From Nanobdellota archaeon (GTDB lineage Archaea; Nanobdellota; Nanobdellia; Pacearchaeales; GW2011-AR1): a stretch of 9,836 bases of DNA. Shown one piece after another: positions 1 through 6,400 of the stretch; position 1 is the stretch's first letter, and the number at the start of each line of letters is the position of its first letter. The notes below the pieces were generated by a model. That model was not told the DNA's origin. It did not search any database and saw only the letters and a list, made by a program, of their open reading frames with translations. The translations under genes and the position numbers were made by a program. The stretch spans positions 1-9,836 of the forward strand of contig JAUYDD010000208.1 of NCBI GenBank assembly GCA_030704765.1. Direction: 5' to 3'.

Positions 1-1
1 C

Positions 2-57
2 AAAAAAACAATGGGCCACCCACACCTAAAGGTGTGGGTTTGTCACAGGCCCTTGTT
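2..57 (-). terminator. Bulged hairpin with TTTA loop and T-run, downstream of the EF-hand protein gene
   Basis: On the minus strand a 9-bp stem (31-39 with 18-26) closes a TTTA loop. A second stem (48-57 with 7-17, GGGCC/GGCCC plus AACAA/TTGTT, T12 bulged) stacks beneath it, leaving an 8-nt bulge on the 5' side only. The sense strand then reads a run of seven T. The position just after the structured repeat at 63-136 and the terminal T-run suggest transcription termination; archaeal terminators are chiefly T-tracts, so the hairpin may serve stability or processing instead. The same architecture, with different stem bases, follows the other repeat copy at 3225-3304. Confidence 0.6.
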
Positions 58-62
58 TTTAG

Positions 63-136
63 GATGCTCGAGAATCGAAAACTGTAACATTTGCTACGAC
101 CTCACGATAAATCATGAGGTTTTCGATTCTCGACAT
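63..136 (-). repeat. Structured 3'-UTR repeat, copy 1 (three-way junction)
   Basis: On the minus strand the element starts 8 nt after the stop of the EF-hand protein gene. It folds as an outer stem TCGAGAATCGAAAAC / GTTTTCGATTCTCGA extended by ATG/CAT across one bulged G. This encloses a 9-bp hairpin (CCTCATGAT / ATCGTGAGG, one U-G pair) and a 5-bp hairpin (GTAGC / GTTAC, one G-U pair). It matches 3148-3223, in opposite genomic orientation, at all but three positions. Both wobble pairs exist only in the gene-sense strand; the other strand would have A-C mismatches. I do not recognise it as a known RNA family. Confidence 0.8.
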
Positions 137-144
137 AAATTAAT

Positions 145-1221
145 TTATTCAGTGAGTTCAAAGCTTCTTGCTTCAAAAAATCTATTATCAATATGAAATG
201 ATACTGTATATGTTCCAGGACCATGAATATTAAAATCATTTCTTAAATCTATATTCATAGGCATATATAAATTATCCTTCTCGATTATTCTTTTATATGA
301 TGCATATTGTTCACCTCTTGGATTAATTACCTTCATTTCTGCCTCTCTGTCTCTAGAGCCAACAGCATGTATAACAGAAATCATTTTTTCATTTCTTCTA
401 TATTGTGATTTATTCTGCCCTATAAACTCGCTGTCAACTGCAGAATTATTTCCATCCATATCTCTCCAAAAATTGCATATAAATGTCCTAAATGAAGATT
501 CCCTGGCTTGTTCACCATGTTTGTGTATAACAAATTTTCTTGCTTCCCAAAACTTTCCACCTATATAAAAAGTTGCAACATACGATCCAGGACCATAATA
601 TTCAAACATTTTTTGTGGAGATAGATTTGACCATCTCCATTCATTATAAGGTAAATTAAAATTGAGGTCTTTTGAATGTATTTCTTTACCCAGGGGTGAA
701 TATATCTTAACCATACCTCTGTTAAAACTTTTTCTATCTTTTTGATTTAAATATATTCCCGCAATCATTATTTGCTCACTGCAAAATATATTTCTATCAA
801 GTGCATCAAATTCAGACCATGATAAATTACTATCGTTGTTCTTGTCACTAGCATCATAAGCTAAAAAAGTCCTTGAAGTCTCGTTTTGATCATTTCTATT
901 GTTGTTTATAATAACAACTTTTGTGTTTCTTGCTTGAGATGCATTTATCCACGCCATGTCTCTATTGAGTTGAGCAAGACCTCTTAATAATGTGCCATCC
1001 TTGTAATCAACATTATTAGCTACAACTCCAAGCATAGAACTTACAGCCATATGAGTCATTGCTTGGTTCATTTTCTCTTGATCAAGATTATCAATGATAA
1101 TGACTTGCTGTGCTAATGCAGTTGATTCTAAGCTTCTATGGATATGGCTAGGAGTTATAGCAAATACAGTTCCTAATAATACTTTTTCTACTAATCCCCT
1201 AAATAAGTTTTTTCCTTTCAT
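145..1221 (-). CDS. Probable secreted protein with two EF-hand/beta-domain repeats
   Basis: The 358-residue product begins with a basic stretch and a short hydrophobic core (about residues 14-22), then ALA-QQ near 36-39, which could be a signal peptide and cleavage site. Two 12-residue EF-hand-like Ca2+ loops are visible: D126-E137 (acidic or Asn at 1, 3, 5, 7 and Glu at 12) and D254-E265 (DMDGNNSAVDSE). Each is preceded by a TF motif and followed by about 90 residues of predicted beta structure. Both repeats end alike: YGPGSYVATFYIGGKFWEAR (209-228) and HGPGTYTVSFHIDNRFFEAR (333-352). The protein is therefore an internal tandem duplication, probably a Ca2+-stabilised surface or adhesion domain pair (inference). 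ATG start; a TATA-like box lies 26 bp upstream. It follows the CFA synthase gene on the same strand after 123 bp but seems to have its own promoter. Molecular function is unknown. Confidence 0.85.
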   Translation of the reverse strand: MKGKNLFRGLVEKVLLGTVFAITPSHIHRSLESTALAQQVIIIDNLDQEKMNQAMTHMAVSSMLGVVANNVDYKDGTLLRGLAQLNRDMAWINASQARNTKVVIINNNRNDQNETSRTFLAYDASDKNNDSNLSWSEFDALDRNIFCSEQIMIAGIYLNQKDRKSFNRGMVKIYSPLGKEIHSKDLNFNLPYNEWRWSNLSPQKMFEYYGPGSYVATFYIGGKFWEARKFVIHKHGEQARESSFRTFICNFWRDMDGNNSAVDSEFIGQNKSQYRRNEKMISVIHAVGSRDREAEMKVINPRGEQYASYKRIIEKDNLYMPMNIDLRNDFNIHGPGTYTVSFHIDNRFFEARSFELTE

Positions 1222-1242
1222 TTAAATCATTATATATTTAAG

Positions 1243-1251
1243 ATTTATAAA
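1243..1251 (-). promoter_or_regulatory. TATA-like box of the EF-hand protein gene
   Basis: TTTATAAAT on the minus strand is centred about 26 bp before the ATG at 1221. That is the distance from archaeal TATA box to transcription start, so the mRNA would be leaderless. No Shine-Dalgarno sequence precedes the ATG. AT-rich surroundings make chance matches likely. Confidence 0.4.
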
Positions 1252-1344
1252 TTTTATCATAATGCAATAGAATCATCTATATCCTTTAAAATATTCCCTT
1301 TAAGAGGGTTAAGAAGTAATTTAAAAAATTATTTTTCTATGCTT

Positions 1345-2544
1345 TTACACCACAATATCATATCTTTCAGGAATTCCTTTTGAAAAAACAATCTGATATA
1401 ATTGAATAGCTCTTTCTAAGAATCCAGCTTCACACATATTAAGATAAATTTGGAATCTTTTTAAGGTTTTTGTGCTATATTCTCTTTCTTTAGAACTTAA
1501 ATTTCTCCACCAACATCTTAATGTTAGAGCATAATCTGGCCCAATATTTTGAACATGTTCTGGAATAAATAATCCCTCTGCAGCTTTTAATATTTGAGCT
1601 AATGATGGATGTTCTCCTCCTGGAAAAATATCTGTTCCAATAAATCTATCAACAACTCCAGGAGATACACTATCCTTTCTTGCAATGAAATGAGTTATTA
1701 ATCTTCCGCTTGGAACTAGTAGGTTATCTATTAATTTCATATATTTTCTGTAGTTCTTTCTTCCAACATGTTCTAGATTACCAATTGACACTATAACATC
1801 AAATGGTTTATCAGAATCATCTACTGCATCCCTGTAATCTTTTTCTTCAAATCTTACATTATTATGATTATGTTCTTTTGCATATTTAATTTGTTCATGA
1901 GAAATATTATATCCAACAACACTAACCCTAAAATTTTCTGCAAGATAATTAGCAAGCCCTCCCCAACCGCATCCAACATCTAGAACTTTCATTCCAGGTT
2001 TTAGTTTTGCTTTTCTTCCAACTAATTCAAATTTTGTATTTTGCGCTTCATCTAAATCAGATACAAGTTCATCTTTTCCAATTCTTTTAAAGACTCCGCA
2101 AGTATAAGCCATAGTAGAACCAAGCATCCTGCTGTATAACTCATTTCCTAAATCATAATGCTGTTTTGCAACTCTTTGTGATAATCTTCTATTTTGGGGA
2201 TTTGTGATTAATGGTTTAAGTTTCCAGATAATATCTCTAATTAATATATCTGGTTTCATTATTTTTGCTAAAAGTCCTAAAGATAATGCAGGAAAATCCC
2301 TTTTAACCTTTCCTCTTAAATCATTTTTTATTACCTTTCTATAAAATTGAACTAAATCTATAGTATCCCAATCACCATCTATAAATGTTCTTGCTAAACC
2401 TAAAGAACCTTCTCTTAGGAATCTTTTATAACATATAGGATTTCTTACAACCATATCCCAGTCTCTACGCTTTTCGCTTTCTTTTTCAATAACTCTTATA
2501 TCTACAGATTCTAATAATCTTTCTACAGTTCTTTTATACATCAT
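1345..2544 (-). CDS. cfa: Cyclopropane-fatty-acyl-phospholipid synthase family methyltransferase
   Basis: This 399-residue protein resembles bacterial CFA synthase (E. coli Cfa, 382 aa), a SAM-dependent enzyme adding methylene across lipid double bonds at the membrane surface. The SAM-binding motif I is VLDVGCGWGG (187-196). Family hallmarks are HYDLGNELYSRML (129-141), YTCG with C149, NLEHVG with E258, THF with H285, and PDYALTL with Y338. C149, E258, H285 and Y338 match the active-site residues of E. coli Cfa (C139, E239, H266, Y317), so catalysis looks intact. The C-terminal YLNMCEAGF...IQLYQIVFSKG is also typical. ATG at 2544 is used; a second ATG follows directly. In an archaeon the substrate is unclear, since membranes normally lack fatty acyl chains: an unsaturated isoprenoid, scavenged bacterial lipid or another methyl acceptor are options. 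Horizontal origin from bacteria is plausible but inferred. Confidence 0.9.
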   Translation of the reverse strand: MMYKRTVERLLESVDIRVIEKESEKRRDWDMVVRNPICYKRFLREGSLGLARTFIDGDWDTIDLVQFYRKVIKNDLRGKVKRDFPALSLGLLAKIMKPDILIRDIIWKLKPLITNPQNRRLSQRVAKQHYDLGNELYSRMLGSTMAYTCGVFKRIGKDELVSDLDEAQNTKFELVGRKAKLKPGMKVLDVGCGWGGLANYLAENFRVSVVGYNISHEQIKYAKEHNHNNVRFEEKDYRDAVDDSDKPFDVIVSIGNLEHVGRKNYRKYMKLIDNLLVPSGRLITHFIARKDSVSPGVVDRFIGTDIFPGGEHPSLAQILKAAEGLFIPEHVQNIGPDYALTLRCWWRNLSSKEREYSTKTLKRFQIYLNMCEAGFLERAIQLYQIVFSKGIPERYDIVV

Positions 2545-2566
2545 TTGAAGTTGATAAATAAAACGG

Positions 2567-2575
2567 TTTAAATAA
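2567..2575 (-). promoter_or_regulatory. TATA-like box of cfa
   Basis: TTATTTAAA on the minus strand is centred about 27 bp before the ATG at 2544, which fits a leaderless archaeal transcript. It continues into CCGT, also seen after the TATA-like box at 7294-7308. Confidence 0.4.
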
Positions 2576-2631
2576 TTATTGTATTTATTTAGGTAAGTAT
2601 TCTATAATGTCAATTCTGTTATATTCTAAAG

Positions 2632-2703
2632 AGAAGTTTGAATAATTAATATTCTGAAATTTACAACCTTTAAAAATAGTAAATTTCAGCGTTTCAAACT
2701 TCT
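2632..2703. repeat. Two-tier inverted repeat in the divergent promoter region
   Basis: Outer arms AGAAGTTTGAA (2632-2642) and TTCAAACTTCT (2693-2703) are perfect complements. Inner arms CTGAAATTTAC (2654-2664) and GTAAATTTCAG (2679-2689) are also perfect 11-bp complements. The arms are separated by 11 nt on the left and 3 nt on the right, and the terminal loop of 14 nt contains TTTAAAAATA. It could be an operator, a cruciform or a transcribed leader structure; the sequence alone does not decide. Confidence 0.7.
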
Positions 2704-2705
2704 TA

Positions 2706-2740
2706 TTAGAGAATTTTGGTAATTTTGCAAAATTCTCTAA
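2706..2740. repeat. 13-bp hairpin upstream of the CsrA-like gene
   Basis: TTAGAGAATTTTG (2706-2718) and CAAAATTCTCTAA (2728-2740) are perfect 13-bp complements around a 9-nt loop. The hairpin ends about 12 bp before the TATA-like box of the plus-strand gene, in the place of an upstream operator. No T-run follows that would make it a terminator of a plus-strand gene, and none precedes it. Confidence 0.65.
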
Positions 2741-2752
2741 AGATTACAAAAA

Positions 2753-2762
2753 CTTTAAAAAA
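2753..2762 (+). promoter_or_regulatory. TATA-like box of the CsrA-like gene
   Basis: CTTTAAAAAA is centred about 28 bp before the ATG at 2786, giving a transcript that starts at or very near the start codon. No Shine-Dalgarno sequence is present. Confidence 0.4.
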
Positions 2763-2785
2763 TATGTCTGTATCATATTAATAAA

Positions 2786-3136
2786 ATGGCAATTCCATTG
2801 ACACATAGAGTTGGTGAAGGTGCAAGAATATATACTCCTTGTGGGTATGTTGATGTTATTGTAAAGAAGATTTCAGGTACAGGAAGAAAAAGAGAAGTTG
2901 ATCTAGCTATAATGACAGAAGATAGCAAGACCCAGTTTCATCTTACTTATAATGATGGAGAAATAGAACTTGTTGATGATGTTGTTTTTAGAATAAGGCC
3001 AGGTGTTAGAACTGCTGGTAGTTTAATATGTTTAGATTATTCTATACCTAAAGATCATCAAATTGACCAAATTCAAGAAGTTGATGGTAAAATTATGCTT
3101 AAATATCCTGATAAAAGCCAATATATGAAAAAATAA
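2786..3136 (+). CDS. Small protein with CsrA-like N-terminus
   Basis: The 116-residue product is not firmly recognised. Residues 3-53 resemble bacterial CsrA, a small beta-strand RNA-binding regulator: IPLTHRVGEGARI matches the strongly conserved LTRKVGE...I start, followed by strand-like VDVIVKKISG (22-31), EVDLAIMTED (37-46) and TQFHL. The second half (62-96) repeats a similar strand pattern, LVDDVVFRIRPGV then LICLDYSIPKDHQI, recalling the CsrA core GIxAPKD. So it may be a fused pair of CsrA-like units, possibly a single-chain version of the CsrA dimer (inference). The RNA-contacting Arg of LTR is His here and the distal HREE Arg is not obvious, so binding may differ or be absent. ATG start with a TATA-like box 28 bp upstream. 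The structured repeat copy 2 follows its stop by 11 nt. An unrelated small beta-barrel is an alternative. Confidence 0.75.
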   Translation: MAIPLTHRVGEGARIYTPCGYVDVIVKKISGTGRKREVDLAIMTEDSKTQFHLTYNDGEIELVDDVVFRIRPGVRTAGSLICLDYSIPKDHQIDQIQEVDGKIMLKYPDKSQYMKK

Positions 3137-3147
3137 TCCCTTCTTTT

Positions 3148-3223
3148 GATGTCGAGAATTGAAAACCTCACGATTTATCGTGAGGTCGTAGCAAATGTTA
3201 CAGTTTTCAATTCTCGAGCATCC
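3148..3223 (+). repeat. Structured 3'-UTR repeat, copy 2 (three-way junction)
   Basis: This copy starts 11 nt after the stop of the CsrA-like gene, in gene-sense orientation. Its outer stem TCGAGAATTGAAAAC / GTTTTCAATTCTCGA is extended by GATG/CATC across a bulged G. It encloses a 9-bp hairpin CCTCACGAT / ATCGTGAGG with a TT loop and a 5-bp hairpin GTAGC / GTTAC with an AAAT loop and one G-U pair. Against copy 1 the outer stem carries T-A where copy 1 has C-G, a two-sided change that preserves pairing. The shared sequence runs on through CCTAAAAA into the following hairpin. Confidence 0.8.
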
Positions 3224-3224
3224 T

Positions 3225-3304
3225 AAAAATTTCCGAATAAGAAAAATCGTCTATCAAACTCCATTCTTTAGAATGGAGTAGGCGATTTTTCAGGAAATTT
3301 TTTT
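3225..3304. terminator. Bulged hairpin with TTTA loop, convergent terminator region
   Basis: In plus orientation the stems nest as AAAAATTTCC (3225-3234) with GGAAATTTTT (3293-3302), AAAAATCGTCT (3242-3252) with AGGCGATTTTT (3280-3290), and ACTCCATTC (3258-3266) with GAATGGAGT (3271-3279) around a TTTA loop. A 5-nt bulge lies on the 5' side only. The plus strand ends in a T-run. It lies between the convergent CsrA-like and EF-2 genes and has T-runs on both strands, so it may terminate transcription from both sides. The layout parallels 2-57. Confidence 0.6.
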
Positions 3305-3313
3305 GATATAGAG

Positions 3314-3400
3314 TTTTATTCATTATCAGCAATTTCTTGAACTTTTTTGAAATTGATGATTTGATAAAAATTTATAAGATAAATTTTATTCATTATCAGC
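3314..3400 (-). repeat. Duplicated EF-2 3' end (17-bp direct repeat)
   Basis: On the minus strand GCTGATAATGAATAAAA occurs at 3384-3400, where it encodes the last EF-2 residues ADNE and the stop, and again at 3314-3330, exactly 70 bp downstream. The downstream copy again reads ADNE-stop in its own frame, preceded by an open stretch, but it is shifted by one base relative to EF-2. It may be a relic of a recombined or extended EF-2 end; it is not counted as a gene. Confidence 0.6.
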
Positions 3401-6400
3401 TAATCCTTTTCTTTGTCTTATGCTTCTTATGACTTCAGGTTGTATTGATTGGGGGACTCTTTCAAAAGATTGGTCTATCATAGAGAATGTTCCTCTTCCT
3501 TCAGTAGCGCTCCTTAAGTCAGATGCAATTCCAATCATAGCAGCAACAGGCATTTTGACTTTTACAGTGACATGGCCTGCTCCTTGTTCAATATCAATTA
3601 TTTGCCCTCTTTTTGATTGAATAAGTTTTGTCAGGTCCCCCATATGTTCTATTGGACCCTCGACTAATAATGTCTGGACAGGTTCAAATAAGCAAGGTGT
3701 AGCAGTGTTGATGCTCATTCTTATAGAGTCTCTAACAGCAGGATATACTTGTGCAGGCCCTCTATGTATTGCATCCTCATGAAGTTTTATATCAACAAGG
3801 CTTATCTTTAGTTTAGTGCAAGGTTCTCTTGTTAGAGTTCCTGCATCTATTACTTGTTCTATTCCATCCAGAATCATCTCAATTACTTCACCAAGATGTA
3901 CTTCTCCTTTGATTTTCGATAGAATTGCACATCCTTTATATATATCTACATATTTTCTTGCTTCATCATTGGATATATCGCATTCATTAAGTTTCTTCCA
4001 TACTTCTTCTTCTCTTTTCTTGAATCTTCTTTCAGGAAGTTCTCTGTTCTTTATTGCTTGATATACACTATCTTCTAATGGCTCAACTTCAATAAAGAAA
4101 AGATTATGCTTGTTTGGAGATTTTCCTTCTCCTGTCTGTCCTTTTTTCATTACAGTCTCCCTATATACAACAATAGGTTCAGAAGTCTTGACATCAACTC
4201 CTTTTTCTGTTTTTATCCTGTTCTCAATTATTTCTAGATGAAGTTCTCCCATTCCTGACATTAAGTTCTCTCCAGTCTCTTCATTTATTTCTATTTTTAA
4301 TGTTGGATCTTCTTTTGCAACTTTTTTTAAAACTTCAATTAATTTAGGAAGGTCTTGAGGTTTTGGAACAGTTATTGATTTAGTTATGACAGGATCAAAT
4401 ATATGTCTTATATTTTCAAAAGATTCATGAGGATTTATTGTTATTGTCTCTCCAGGTTTAGATACAAGGCCTGTTATTGCAAGTACATTTCCTGCTGGAA
4501 CTTCTTCCATTTGTTCAGGTTTTATTCCATTGTATACTAAGACCTGTTGTATTTTCTGTTTTTTCTTTTCATTATTTAAATATACCTCCATTCCTTCTCT
4601 TAAAGTTCCTGAGAATAATCTTCCTGCATTAATTTCTTTTCCGCTTCTTGGTTCAATTATTGTGTTAGTTATCACAAAAGCTACTTCTCCATTCTTGTCA
4701 CATGATATTAATCCTTTTCCAAAATCACTTGTAGGGTCTCCTTGCCATATTTTTGGTATCCTGTATTTCTGAGCATCAATAGGAGATGGAAGATGTTCTA
4801 CAACAGCATCTAAAAGCACTTCAAATAATGGGGCATTTTTCCAGACCCAATCTTTTCTTTGTTCTTCTGTCATAGTGCCATCATACAAAGAGATAATGTC
4901 TTTGAAACTTATGCCTTTCTTTTTCATATAAGCTATAGAGAGCGCCCAATTGTCTTTTGCACTTCCAAATATGACACTGCCATCCATTACATTGACTCTC
5001 CATTTTTGCCTGAATTCTGGTTCTGCTATTTGTTCAATTAATATATTAAAATGATCTATTATTTTCATGAATCTTTCTTGCATTCCTTCAGGAGTCAATT
5101 TCAATTCTTTTATCATCCTATCGACTTTGTTTATGAATAATATTGGTTTTACTCTTTCTCTTAATGCTTGTTTCATTACAGTTTCTGTCTGGGGCATTAT
5201 GCCTTCAGAAGCACATACTAATACGATTGTTCCATCAATAGCTCTCATTGCTCTTGTAACATTTCCAGAGAAATCAATATGTCCGGGAGTATCAATTAGA
5301 TTGATTAGATATTCTTTTCCTCCAAGTTCATGAGCCATAGAGACATTAGCAGCATCAACAGTCAAGAGCCTTTCTTGTTCATCAGAATGTTGCCATGTTA
5401 CCATACCTCTATCTAGATTACCAGCGAGTTTTTCAGACATCATTCCAGCAGCAGCCAGTAGATTGTCAGTTAGGGCGGTATTATGAATAACCATTCCATC
5501 GGAAATAAAATTATGTGTCTCTGGAATTGTAAAATCATAAACAATTTCTTGAAAACCTTGTGAAATTGAATTCACTTCTATGAATGCTAATTGTTCTGAA
5601 TCAAAATCTTTTAACTTTTTATTTAAAATCATCATTTGATTTCCTACTTTAATTTTATCACAAACAACACTACCAGAAACTTTTTCTATTAGAATATCTA
5701 ATTTTTCAGATTTTTTTTTAAGGAAAAATCCAATTTCTTTTTTAAAATTAATTGCCGATAATCCAGATATTGAAATTGTGTTATCTTTTTCTTTTATTGA
5801 AATGCACCCAAATCTTAATAATAATAAATGCAAATCTTCAATCATTTTTTTACTAACAGAGCTTATTGTTATAGCTCTTCTAGATTTTTCAACACAACCA
5901 TCTGTATCAAAATATCCTCTTAATAAACTTGCTGCATATTTATTGTCAGATTTAAAAACAAAACTAGAAATTTTTATATTATGTGATTTTTGTTTTAAAG
6001 GATAATCAAATAAACATTTTAACATATAAGCTAGAGTCATATTTGTGTGAATTTCAGGAGTTTTTTGATGCCATTGTTTTTTAATAGGATTAATTCCCAA
6101 TGTTTTACAAATTCTAACTAATTCGTTACCAAGTTCATCTTTTCCTACTATAAATTTTTTTCCAGAACCATCACCTAAAAATAATCCAGCAATATAAAAA
6201 AGTTCTTCAAAATTTTGGGGTAATTTCATTTTTAAAGAATTTCCACCAAACTGTTTTCCTGTTCTATAATAAATAAATTCTATATTTTCATAAATCTCTT
6301 CTAGATTGATTCCAAATAATTCTGATATTTTTAATAGATCATTAAGATTATATCTATTCTGCCATATTCCATGATAAAATGATTTATTTTTTATTGAAAT

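Larger units (their letters stand above)
2545..2785. other. Divergent intergenic region with two hairpins
   Basis: This region separates the minus-strand cfa gene from the plus-strand CsrA-like gene and must hold both promoters. It contains a large two-tier hairpin (2632-2703) and a 13-bp hairpin (2706-2740), with TATA-like boxes at either end. No ORF of note was seen. Confidence 0.7.

Noticed and set aside
62..3224. IS200/IS605-type insertion ends
   Set aside because: Those elements have non-identical subterminal hairpins in direct orientation and a TnpA gene. Here the copies are near-identical, inverted, and no transposase is present.
3148..3304. CsrA-type GGA binding loops in the RNA element next to the CsrA-like gene
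   Set aside because: GGA occurs only in stem strands in the sense orientation and not in a hairpin loop, so no autoregulation site can be claimed.
5067..5333. 88-codon plus-strand ORF opposite EF-2, and similar plus-strand ORFs at 3420, 3816, 4530, 4859, 5778 and 6945
   Set aside because: All are antisense to EF-2 or its intein, whose family motifs are unambiguous. None has a recognisable domain or promoter.
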